Assembly: GCF_954871325.1 (NCBI RefSeq)
Contig: NC_088777.1
Span: 8,905,366 to 8,969,365, forward strand
Length of the DNA stretch: 64,000 nt
Direction of reading: 5' to 3'
Source of the DNA: Gordionus sp. m RMFG-2023
Lineage: Eukaryota; Nematomorpha; Gordioida; Chordodea; Parachordodidae
Shown piece after piece: positions 24,149 to 36,600 of the stretch (position 1 is its first letter; each line of letters begins with the position of its first letter). Position numbers and translations under genes: made by a program. The notes beneath the pieces are model-generated. The model was not told the DNA's origin. It was given only the letters and a program-made list of their open reading frames with translations, and ran no database searches.

Positions 24149-26965
24149 ATGGAACGCTGCCCCACGTGTTCCAAAAACATAAAAATCACCAAATCCGGCC
24201 TTTTCACCAAGCACAAATCCAAAGGCAGTGCTTGTCCTGAGTCTGGAAAGCGTCCTTCCCCTCCCTTCTAAAATCCCCTCTCCATTTTTTTTACTCACAG
24301 TTATACTTCCACCTCATCCAATAACGCCCACATACCAACCACATCAGACACATTCATTTCCCTCCCACCTACCACTTACGTCGACATCATTAACTTTCTA
24401 AAATCCGACAAACCTCCCATTATTTCTAGAATTCCCAAAGGCTCTAGAATACAAGTAGCCAAAGCTCTCTCTACCTGTCTTCATTCACTATTAAATAACT
24501 TTTCCTCTCTAGATCATTGGCTCAAACTTTTTTCATTTTCTTTCACGACTCTCCAACCTCCCAATCCTGAGATTCACAAATCTTTAACCCAACAAATTAA
24601 AGACGCAACCATACACCCCCTCACCCTCACATCCACCTTTTCTCCTCATAATTCTAAAAAACTTTCCAGCCTCCAATTAAAGGCTAAGATAATTTCTAAC
24701 AAAATAAACAATCTAAACATCAAATCTTCTCTCCGCTTACTAGCATCTGACGACTCAATTGCAACCAGTAATGAGGAGAGCTACAACAAACTTAAACTTA
24801 AGCACCCTCCTGGAGGTGACCTCATACCTCCTCCTCCGCCCAACATATTTCCCACTAATTTCACCCCCGTCGAGGTGCGCAAAAGTATCCTATCCTTTCA
24901 TCACACTCCTCGCCCGGGTATGATGGGCTTCGCCCCATCTTCCTCCAGGACCTTACATCCCCCCTCATAGTCAGCCAGGTCCCTATCTTACAGAATCTAA
25001 CAACATTCTGCAACAAAATTGCACATGGACCTGTTCCCGAATCTCAGGCCACTCCTGTTCGGCGCTAAATTAATCGCACTCGAAAAGCCGAACAAGGACA
25101 TCCGGCCGATAGCGATCGGGACCGTATTCCGTCGCCTCGTTGCTAAACTCATAGCTTCCAAAATTAAGGACAACGCAGCCTTAATTTTAGCACCCCATCA
25201 ACTCGGTATTGGCATCCAGGGAGGTTGCGAAATAGCCACACACGCTACTCGCATCCATCTCCAAACCAACCCTAGTGACGAAATCCTCGTCAAAATTGAT
25301 TTTTCTAACGCCTTCAACTCCATTCGCCGTTCCCACTTTCTTCCACAAATATACCACTCATTTCCCACCTTCTCCCAATTTTTCCACTCCTGCTATTCCA
25401 AGCCATCTCATCTCCAATTCAACAACTACTTACTTTCATCATCTGAAGGGATCCAGCAAGGCGATCCTCTAGGCTCGATACTTTTCTGCATTGGAATCAA
25501 CGAAATGGTCAAAAACATTTCTACCAACTGCAATCTTCCACTCCACACTTGGTACATCGACGACGGAATGTTCTGCGGCTCCCCTCACGAGGTCGTCAAG
25601 GCCCTCGCCATCATTAATACACATTCCGCCGCAATTGGACTTTCACTTAATGAACAAAAAACCGAGATCTGTCCACTTCATTGTTCCATCCCATTCACCC
25701 ATAACTTCCTTACAACCGAGCTATCATCCCTCACTCATCTCGGCTCACCTGTCGGTGGCTTGCAATCCATTAATCACTTCTTCTCTAACGCATCATCTAG
25801 CTTACTTCATTTCAAAAACATCTCTAAATTTCTCCCTCGCCATCAGGCTTTTTTTCTCCTCAAAAACTTTTACTACATTCCTAAAATTCTTTACGCTCTT
25901 CGATCCACCTCAATCTTTAAATTTCCCGACTCACTAAAATCTTTTGAAACTTCCGTCAAATCTCTTGCCGAAGAGATCCTTAATCTTCGCTTCAACCATA
26001 ATTCATGGCTACAAGCATCACTTCCATGCAAGCTCGGAGGCATCGGCTTACGCTCACCTTTAACTCTTTCCATCAGTGGATTCATCGCCTCCCGCCTCTC
26101 ATCTCACTCACACATTAGCCAGCTTTCTCACTTTCCTGACCCATTATTAGCTGAAGCCCAGACCATTTGGGACAATTCCGTTGTCCCAAACACTCCTCGA
26201 CCCTCCTCCTGTTTACAGAGAGACTGGGATACTCCACTCAACGAAGGCTCCGTCGCTTACCTAAAATCGAGCCTTCATGACGACGATCTCACAGTCTTTC
26301 ACCAATTAAACCAAGGATCGGGTTACGAGTTTCTGGAAACTATACCCTCCAACAACCTCGACTTATTGCTGACCGCTGACGAGCTAAGATTTGCCATTGG
26401 ATTACGGCTCAATTGCGAAATTGTTCTACCATACCAAAGCAAACACTGCGAAACCAGCGTCGATCGCAAGGGCAGACATTGCCTCCATTGCCGCTTTTGA
26501 CGAGGCCGTTTTCCACGGCACACCAATTGCAATGACATCATATTGCGCGCTCTCAAATCCGCAGGCATTCCATCAAGACTTGAACCGACCGGCATTTTTA
26601 GATCCGACGGAAAACGTCCTGATGGAATGTCTTTGATCCCTTGGTCAAGGGGCCAGTTACTAGTCTGGGACTTCACCTGCATAGACCCAAATGCACCATC
26701 CAACCACAACGTCGACGCCCTCGCTATAGCAGAAACTCGTAAAACTATCAAATATAGTTCCATAGACCCCTCTTTCTTATTCATACCTATCGCCTGCTCT
26801 ACTCTTACCACCTTCGGTAGCAAAGCTCTAAGTTTTTTTAAAGAATTAGGCAAACGGATTCGGGAAAAAACCGATCAGCCTAAAGAGTCCCTTTTCTTAC
26901 GACAAAGACTTGCTACCGCCATCATTCGCTCTAACTACCTAAGTTTCATCTCTTCCATTGAATAA
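24149..26965 (+). pseudogene. LINE ORF: zinc finger, reverse transcriptase, restriction-like endonuclease
   Basis: The start ATG at 24149 opens CPTCSKNIKITKSGLFTKHK followed by CPESGK, an N-terminal C2HC-type finger. A TAA at 24269-24271 interrupts this frame, which then continues to about 24900 (VEVRKSILSF). The coding frame shifts between about 24910 and 25045. From 25019 the reverse transcriptase is open for 493 codons: FGAKLIAL, IRPIAIG, motif A DFSNAF (catalytic Asp at 25298), QQGDPLG, and motif C YIDD (Asp pair at 25559-25564). A cysteine/histidine knuckle follows (GRHCLHC). TGA at 26498-26500 interrupts, and the same frame resumes with the endonuclease: KRPDG (26615-26629) and VWDFTC, the PD-(D/E)XK core seen in R2, CRE and NeSL-type LINEs. 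So there are two stops and at least two frameshifts. Clade placement below the RLE group is uncertain. Confidence 0.88.
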
Positions 26966-27297
26966 TCTCCTATGTCTATGCTCTCTCTCTCCCTTCTCTT
27001 TCCTAGTTTCCATTCTTTTATCCCTTACCCTCTTTCGCAAAATATATTTTTATATTTTTTTTACCTTTATTAATTTTACCATATAAAAAAAATTATTATT
27101 TACTATAAACTTTTGATAACATATTATATCAGCAAAAAATATATCGTGTTAAAAAAATATAAGACATTTATTTATATTAAATTAAATTAAAAAAAAATTT
27201 ATCATAAAATTTAGAACAAACGTGAACGCGTTCTATTTTTGTCAATGAACGTTGAATGCCAACGCGTTCCGTTTTTTTAGAAATGTTTACACCACTA

Positions 27298-30200
27298 GGT
27301 AAGTCATTCTTCATGCCAAAAAAAAATATAAAATTTATATAATAAAAAATATATATTATATTATAATTACATGAAAAAAAAAATGTTTTATTTTATACAA
27401 AAATCATTTTGAAAAAAGGAAACATTTCACCCTAAAGATGAGTGAATACTTAAGAAAAGGTAAAATCTTTTGCTGGGATCACTTGTAGTAAGCCTTCTTT
27501 TTATGCCGATGTCTTTATATTAGAGCCTTTTTTTCGAACCTAGTGTGTTAGTGACTACTGATATAAAAACTGTTGGTGAGGTCAACGCAGGTATAGCCAT
27601 AGCAAATTTTTTTGAATATAAAAGGTTTTTAGGAATTGTGAATTGTAAAGTTTTTTATTTCAAATATTATATTCTATTTTAAATTTCAGTTAAAAGGCAA
27701 GATTAATTTTAATATTTCTTCCCTCCACGAAAATTGAATGTATATTTTCTTGAATTTTTTTAAAACCTTAAATATTGATGGATACAATATAATTTTATCA
27801 ACCAAAAAAATAATTAATTTATCTTTTCTATTATAATAACTATGATCATGCAACATTTCTAGAATGTATAAAATGTACAGATATCTAAAGAGACAGAATT
27901 TTCTGAATATAATAATTTGTTTCATGCTACATGAAGAAAAAATATGCCCGACAAGATGGAGCCCTCGACTTTAGGCTGCTGCTGCATTTATAGATCAAAT
28001 GCTCTTGGAGAAATATTAGAATGACCTGAATGAGACACTTTATCTGAAGCATAGATTAATAGATTCACAGCCGATTTTTTTTCTCTATTAGAATTTGCTA
28101 ATAAATTACTTCATTACAGAACAATTTTATGAAACGTTTTTCAAAATTATGATATGGATATAGTTTTATGAGAATCGCGATTATTATTATAACTTAGAAA
28201 ACTATAAGATATTATCGGCAGATTTATACGATTTAAGTGATTGCTGAGGCAACAGCGAAATTATATGATAATGAGATTCGCAAACTTGATAAACAGAAAC
28301 AAATGATTTCTTTAACGTGGACTATTACTTTAAAATAACCGTTGTTATTCCACTTTTGGATACATTTATTATTCAAATAAATGAACCATTTGTGTTACAT
28401 TAAATGAGTTTATCCAATTTACCAAAACTATTATATACAAATTATTCGGAGGATTTATTAAATCTTGATGTTAAAAACTTAAATATTTATCTAAATTTTA
28501 GTCAGAGCTGAAGGCCTATTAATTTCAGAATTTAAAACTTGATATGAAGGATTCATTTTATTAGATAATCATCTATAAAACTAAAAGTGGGCGCGGGTCG
28601 CAAAATTATGCGTGACACAATTGGTCACGGCGTGAATGTGAATATATTATAAATTATTAGGGGTAAATTTCCAGTGAATCACATGAACTTTAATATTTAA
28701 AATTGTTTTTTTTTATGAATATTGCAATTGTATAATTATAATATAAATTAATTCTTTTTGAAAAAAGAATAATTTTTGAAAACATAAAAAACTTCCACAT
28801 TTTATAAACAACATTTTCTCGTCTTATAAAATTTCAATTGAATGAAAAATTATAAATCAATTTGGTAATAAATAAATTTAATTTATTTTATTTTACTATA
28901 TATATACTAATTATTTGCACTCAAATTATAATCAGTCAAAATATATAGGAAGATTAAACATCTTAATAACTTATTGTTTAAATTTTCTCATATTTACATA
29001 CAAATCTAAAATACTAATATAATTGTAATTGTAATAGAAATAGAAATAACATTGCTTGTTTGATTTATTTATATTAGAGAACAAATATTTTAATTTATTA
29101 ATATTTTATTACTCAATATAATTAAATTTTTTAAAATTAATAAGTTAACTTATCAATATTTTATAAGTTAATATTTAAATTTATATTTAAGTCACTTTTT
29201 GACTTAAATAATATATATGATGTTATAATTAAAATATTAACGTCAATGATGTATATATTTAATTGACAATTCATTAATTAAAAGTAAAATACAAAGGAGT
29301 CAGCTGTAGCGCCATTTTATGGTTTGCAAATTAATTGTCTTATCAATCATCATAAAGTACATTAACAGACATAAAGCGTAAACCTAATTTTAAATGCATT
29401 TAATGCACGAATAACTATTAGTGAATTTACATCAATGATATATATTTTTTATATTTCTATAATCTCTTAATAATAAATAAGATAATACATCTAAATAGAG
29501 GATGATTAAAGCATTGCTGGAAAATTATTGAAAATATAGATTAAAATAATTTGTTCTATACCTATCTTATATTATGTATTTTAAAAAGAGTTATTTATAG
29601 ACCAAGGCTAAGCATAATAATTATGTTCCCAATTTTGATAAAGAATGGATAATTTTTTCTCAAATGAAAACATGAATTCAGGTATCCATGGACAATTTTT
29701 AATACGTGTTGTTTAAAACATCTTTTTCAAAAAAAAAACAAGATAAGAAAAAGTTGATAATAAATTTGGGTTTTAATAATCTCAAATTCAATTTATAGTG
29801 TCAGCTTTGGTAAAAATAATTTCTTTATTTTTACAATTTCATACTTTTCCGAGGATATTGTTTCCCTGGGAAATTTTACGAGAGTTTCAAGATTCATAAA
29901 TGGCATCAAACATAATTAACGGTAATTAATAAAATCAATCGGAATAACAATATTTAAATTAAATTAACTATTTAATTTTAAAATACCATTAAATCTAATT
30001 TTAGGCTATTTGATCAAATTAATTTGTATAAATTATGAAAGTATATGTTATCTTTTTGAATGCTAAATTGATTAAAATATACAGATATTTAAAAAAATTG
30101 TATCGCAGACTCAAGATTTATGATTTTTTAAAAAAGTTTAAAAAGAGTATCCTGTATTTTCGATATAAATATCCCCGATGCTGCTCAACCTATCTAATGG

Positions 30201-30599
30201 CTCTAACCGATTGCAAATATTTCAATGCACTAGGTACTAAAATATAAACTGTCAAATTTCCGTTCAATTTACTATTTATAAAATTATTTATGAAATGGGT
30301 CTATACGTTTGACTCGGTTTTGTAATAATACCATTCACGTCAATATTTCATATAATTTTAATATATTTTTCTAAACCTATTAGTTAAATATTATATTTAA
30401 ATTATTAAATTTTTTAAAATTATGTTTTACTTTATATCTAATTAAATATTACCTTTATATTAGTATTTAAATGTTGCATAAATTATTATTTAAATTTTAT
30501 ATAAATTTGGTTTGGTATTTCATGTTTGTATCCACCATCCTTCTCTATTATGACGCGAAATCAGCTGTGGATATATAGGCCCACAACCATTTTTTATCA
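27298..30599. other. AT-rich stretch upstream of the dehydrogenase gene
   Basis: Small frames at 27686-27925 (minus) and 30035-30247 (plus) have no recognisable content. No repeat shared with the window was found. The dehydrogenase promoter presumably lies at the 3' end of this interval. Confidence 0.55.
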
Positions 30600-30641
30600 A
30601 TGCAAGCATTGGTTCTAAAAAAAGTTCACGATTTAATCATT
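30600..30641 (+). CDS. SORD: Polyol dehydrogenase exon 1
   Basis: Encodes residues 1-14 (MQALVLKKVHDLII), the first beta strands of the catalytic domain. The donor GT at 30642 opens a 41 bp intron. Reading through that intron meets an in-frame stop, so splicing is required. A TATA-like run lies at about 30570-30577, only 25-30 bases before the ATG, so it may or may not be a promoter element. Confidence 0.8.
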
Positions 30642-33600
30642 GTAAAATTACATTACAAGTCTTTATACACATTTTAATATAGGAAGAACGTGATATTCCG
30701 GAACCAGGAGAAAATGGTAATCCATTTAATTTAATCAAATATAAATTCTGCTTTTCCTATGAATAAAAAAGAAGTTTTAATAGAGACAGCATATGTAGGC
30801 ATTTGTGGATCTGATGTGCATTATTGGCAAGAAGGTAGGATTGGAGATTTTGTTTTAAATAAACCTATGATCATGGGCCATGAAACAAGTGGGGTTGTTT
30901 GCAAATTGGGATCACAATTAGTAAATCCATTGCAGATTGGTAATAGAATTTATACTTTATTTGAGTTTGATTGAGTATATATGCATTTTAAATCTCTTGA
31001 AATTAAGATATCCATATATTTTTAAACCTTGAAATATGCATGTTTGGGATTTTTCTTGCTAAAAATAACAATGAATCAGGCCAGGCAAATTGTCTAAAAT
31101 AATTTTTGGTGCCAAAAATTTTATGTGCTAGGATAAAAAAATCTTTTGCAGCTCCTGGGCTATGAAACAGGCATTCTTCCATGGAGGGAAAAATTATGTT
31201 CAACATTATTGGGTTAATAGGGTGTAATATGGCCATTAGCTTGGGATGGGAGTGGGGTGTATAAGTGCCAGCAATGATGACTCTAATTTATTTATCATAC
31301 AATAAAATATTTAAAGTATTTTTCTTTAAATCTATGATTATCATAAGAGTGAAATTAAAAGTCAGCTGACAATTTTCAAATATTGTTTTTTCAAATAGAA
31401 AAATATACCTCCTAAATTTTGTTAATAAATTTTTTGTAATCAGGCCAAGTATAAAATTTATTTTGGGCTGACCTGGACAATTTATGCAAAATATTTTATG
31501 TTTAAAGATTATAATTAGAAAATTTATGCCATTTCAACATAAAAAAATTATTAATGGCTGGGCTAGAAAATTTTATACACAAATATTTTATAGGTAAGCT
31601 GGGCTATTTCAAAAATTTCCATAGGTCTGGACTTGTAAAATTAACAAAATTATTGCATGATATTTCTGTTATTCTCCAATTCAATATCCACTCAAATCTG
31701 ACATTTTAAATGATTTGTTTTTTCTATTTTAATTAATTTTTTTATGGTATATGGTCTCATTAATTTGCACTTTAACAGACTTTGAAACAGGGCTGTGAAC
31801 CCTCCTTCTAAAAAAAGGGTTTGGAGTGAAAAATTTCTGAACCTGGTATGAGTTCAAGTGGGTTCAGGGTTTGGAGACCAAAAATAATGACTTATATAGA
31901 TTAGTTAAAATAACAGAAACATCATTTTTTAAAAAAATTTATTTTAATTATATTGCTTTAAAAATAATTTTTCATCATACCAGCCCTTTGTTTGAAATGC
32001 TCTAAAAATAAAAAGAGATAGTTAAAAAATTTTTGTCTATGCTAACTAAAACAAGATTTTTGATCAAATTTTACTTAAAATTCTAATATTCTTTTGTTTA
32101 ATCTTTTATACATCAAACTAATAAATTTTTGAATTCCCATGAATATCTTGGTAAAATATTTGACCTCACTCTTTCACCCCTAATGAAAATATTTACCACC
32201 AATACTTTAATTAAATTAAGTAACCCACCATATTTTATAAAAATATCTAAAATTTAGGTTCATTTTCAAAAAACTATTGGGTTTTTATCTTAATTTAAAA
32301 AATAAATGCATTCTACCAAAAAGAATTAGAAAAAATGATACATGAAAAACATTATATAAAGCCTCATCTAATTTTTTCCTAACCCTAACATCTTTCATTA
32401 TTTAAAAATAATAGGCGATAGAGTATGTATAGAACCAGGTGTGCCTTGTAGACATTGCTCCTTGTGCAAGGCCGGAACTTATAATTTGTGCCCTCTTGTT
32501 AAATTTCACGCCACTCCTCCTTATGATGGTACCTTGAGACGTTATTTCGCCCATCCTTCAGATTTCTGCCACAAGTTTGCAAAATTATATAAGTTTTTTT
32601 AAAGCTGTTCTACTTTTTTAAGCACAACAGTTAGTTGTTTTTGTGGCCTGAAAATATCTAAGTGATAACTCAAACTCTCTCGAGAGTGATACATATTATG
32701 TATTCGAATTGAGCATTTCACACAATGACGTAATCTGTATGAATAATATTATATTCCAACCAATCACGCTAATACTAATCTAGACTGGCTATTTAATCAT
32801 TAAAATGCAAAAATTATACTTATATTGAAGTCCACCATTGAAAGACATTTAGATGAAGTGATGGCGTCTACTATAGTCAAAATGTCCAACTGAACCTCGC
32901 AGGCGATATAATTTTTCGCACCATAATCGTTATTTTAAAAATTTGTAAAATAGAGAACCAAAAAATGATAAATTACTTTCGAACGAGTTTAAATCAGTTC
33001 ATATTTCCCTATATGAATTTGTTAACTGGAACGAACCAATATAAATATTTGAAAATAACCGGAATAGAATTGAACAGTTGTCTATTGGTTCGACACCCTG
33101 ACTAGCTGACTTCAATGTACATACTCTTTTAATGAATGATTCATCAGCGAATGTCATCGATTCAAACTTAAGAATCGAAATTTTTAACATAAATACTCAA
33201 TTCTTTGTAAAAATTTAAAGCATCCTAGTGATGTAATGGGCAGTAGTTGCTAAAAACTTAGATTTCGTTGTTTTTTAAAAAAAATCAGCTATATATTATT
33301 TTTTTAGCATTATTAGACGTAATAGGTTAAAGGGGGAGGGGTAATAAATCTGAATTTTCGGGGTTTTAATCCCGTATCAGGGAATTCTCCTTCCTTTTCC
33401 ACACATTTCTTATAGTGCACACAAATTGAACGTTTCAACGCAGCGTTTTAAAACGCAAATAATGCATTTTAAATGTATTCGTTTAAATTGGACAGCATTT
33501 ATTGTTTTGTTTTAAATTTAGACGTTTCATATTAAGAAAAATAAAATTAACCGTTTTTTAATTTGCGTTTTGAAACGCTACGTTGAAACGTTCAATTTGT

Positions 33601-36600
33601 GCGCCCTATTATGCAAGCTAGTGAGGGTATATGAGCATGAAAAATCTTGAAAGAAATCTAAATTATAACAAAAAAGAAAATCTTCTTGGCTTACTATTAA
33701 AGAGATAACTTTAATCATATGTAAAATTTACAAGTTTTATTGATTTGTACAAATAAAAATGGCAAATAATTACTTTTGCCAAAAAAATTTAAGCCGGTGT
33801 CCTTCAATTATTAAAAATACAAATTAAAATATAAAAACGCCATTAATTTTATTCAGCCATTTTTAGTTAACTTGTTTATATTGATCTCGCGCGTCATTTT
33901 AAAATATCGCCTTCTTAACCCTTCATAGCACAGTTGAATAAATCACACGAAAGATTAGATGGGGATCTCTGGACCCCAATTTAGATATTACTTGGCATCT
34001 TTTTAAAAATTTAAATATGAAAAAAGGAAATTATTTTTTTAAAAAAATGTTGTAAAATAGCAATATACCAAAATTTATGAATTAAATGAGGATGATGAAA
34101 AAAATTCGAAAAATGGATTATTTTTTGTGTTAATAAAGTGTTGTTTAAAATAAAATAGAAATACGATTTTAGGGAACTTTGAATCGAAACAAATAATAAA
34201 TAGAAAACAATTAACACAAAAAATAGTCCTTTTTAATGTTAATAATTTTTGAATCAATTCGGAGATAAGAAATTGCAATTTTCGCTGTATACTTGTATAG
34301 CAATAAATTTCATATTATTTTATAAGCATGAAATCACGAGGTTCAAATTTGTTTACAAGCATTTCAGGTTCGATAAGATAAATAACGGTTAATGCCAGTT
34401 TAAAGGTTTAAGTTGGGCTTGGATCCATGGGTAGAAAAGTTACCTTGTGAATTTTAAAAATAAGTCTCATGAACTATAAACCTAATATAGTTTATTCATA
34501 ATTTTTTATATAAATTACAAGTAACTTAAAAGTTTACAGCAAAATGGTCTCAATAGTCAAGACAATGGCTCCTGCAACATAAAAAGGGGGGGGGGTACAG
34601 CAACTGTTTTTTAAAATTTGGAAGGGAATACTTTTTTTTAAAAAATAATTTTATTATTTCATTTATTGTTTTACTACACCCATCCATAATCAAGATATTT
34701 CCTGTCTTCTCATAAAATTATTTTTCCAATTTCAAAATATGCCCAAAAATACAAAAATTGCACATGGTATAGTTTAAGAGATGAGAAATGGACGATAGAA
34801 AAATACATGATGATCTATATTTTAAGGATATAAAAGAAAAGCTTTTTGAAATAGTAGCTTTTAAAGATCACAGAATGGAATAACAGCAAGGCAATTTTTT
34901 ATATATTAAATATATAATTATTTATACTAAAACTAAAGAGTTGATTATAGGGTTGCTAGATTCTGTTTAACGGAATAGAGGACATATTTTTTTTAAAGAT
35001 ACTTTAATAGAGCATTTAAATGTATTTAAAAAAATTTAATTGATTTTTAAGCAATCATTGCATTTATATAGCAATAACATTAATAGTTATAATTAAAATC
35101 GAAAAAACCATATGACTTACAAATTATATTATTTTTATTCCATATTTTTTCATTTGCAGATATTTTCGCCTTTTCTTTAAAAATTTATAAAAATTTTAGC
35201 ATAAAAAGTATCGATTTAAAATTATATTGTTGGCATATAATTGCTCTTATAAGAGTCCACGGATAATCCATTCCTCTCATTTGTTAATTTACTCTCGATT
35301 AAAGAAAATATTTTTTTAACGATAGTCTTATGAGTCGTTATAGCAAAAATAAAACTTACTATAATTAGTAGTTGTAGTTCGTTATGTCGTTCAAGGATTG
35401 GAATATCAGAAATATTTGGTCGTGAATAGGAAGTTTTTTTTAATATTCTATCCTACACCATTTTATTTTTCAAAAAATCTGGAAACATTTTATAAATTTG
35501 ACCAAAGATCAAAATATATATATACATTTAATAATAAATTATTTTTTATTGCATCCAAGGATTATTCTATCCATTTTTAATATTTGTTTATATATCGCTT
35601 TTACTTGTGGAAGAGAAGAGGACAAATTAAAGGAAAATAAAAATAGATAACCGACATATTTTTAGACATCTCATAAGAGGACGTCTGATAAGTCTAATTG
35701 AGTACAACAGGAAGAAAAAGAACTTACACGCATTAATCTGAGTAAGAAACAAGCTGAAGCTGAAGAACCACAACCAAATTTTTTAATAACGCAAGCAAAA
35801 CCACGAAGGATTATTTTCAATTACAACATTAAAATTTTTTTAAAATATTATATTCTATTTATTTTAAAATTATTAGACAAAAAATATTATTTCTTTTGAA
35901 ATTTCCCATTTTCTCCCTTTTAAAACATGTAATCACCTTAATATCAATTAAATACATGAATATTTGTTAGGAACTTGTAGTCCCAATTCTGTTTTTATAG
36001 AATGAATGATTGGAATATGATTATATGTATATTAAAAAATTAATAAAATTTAATAGTAAAAAAATAGAATAAAATACATGGCAGAATTTATAACAGATAC
36101 ATAATATAACAATCTTTTAAACCCTAGTATAAATTATTTGATTGGCATATGACATAATATACATCTACGACACGCATAATTTATTTGATTCGCTTATGAT
36201 ATTAAATAAATGTAAATCTACGACACGCCCACTCTTTAAAGGCCGCGTATTAACATTAAAAAAAATTATTATTACATATAATTTAAAAAAAAAATTTCAA
36301 TGGTTCATTTTTAGTCAGAGTTTATCGGCTGAAATTATCCCATACGTAAATCATTTTCAATTGCTCATTTAGAGTCTGAGCTCTTCGGCTATTATAATTC
36401 CATAAGTCTTCCGACATTCGATTATTTACCAGCCAATCAGGGGTTTAATGAAGCATTTATGATATGCATATTTTTTAAAGGACGGACAATTTCGTAAAAA
36501 TTTTAAATCAGGAACTTGATGTAACATTGTACTAATATTAAAGCAGGGTCTTAATCAAATTATTATTATACGGCGATAGATTAGAATATAATTTAGATTT

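Larger units (their letters stand above)
21985..27010 (+). mobile_element. RLE-type LINE (R2/NeSL-like group), broken
   Basis: A non-LTR retrotransposon with, in order, a tandemly repeated 5' region (to about 23900), an N-terminal zinc finger, a reverse transcriptase and a restriction-like endonuclease. It is inserted inside a hAT element. The left limit is set by the start of the duplicated 5' monomer and the right limit by the fall in C content after the last ORF; exact ends and target duplication are not resolved. The whole element is strikingly G-poor on the plus strand, unlike its AT-rich flanks. Confidence 0.85.
20715..27297 (+). mobile_element. Decayed hAT transposon, interrupted by an RLE-type LINE
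   Basis: Left end TAGTGTTGTAAAC and right end GTTTACACCACTA form a terminal inverted repeat typical of hAT elements. Subterminal GAACGCGTT motifs recur on the left (near 20728, 20774, 20811, with a variant near 20830) and on the right (near 27219 and 27258), as expected for transposase binding sites. Flanks GGCTAAGT and AGGTAAGT agree at six of eight bases, a possible degraded 8-bp target duplication. The extreme C-terminus of a transposase is recognisable at 21719-21787 (SSAKRSCLSDENFEKQLLLN, then stop); the rest of the gene is lost or unreadable. A LINE occupies roughly 21985-27010, between this stop and the right end. Confidence 0.75.

Noticed and set aside
26323-26853. 176-codon minus-strand frame over the LINE endonuclease
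   Set aside because: Antisense shadow of the plus-strand LINE ORF, which carries the RPDG and VWDFTC motifs.
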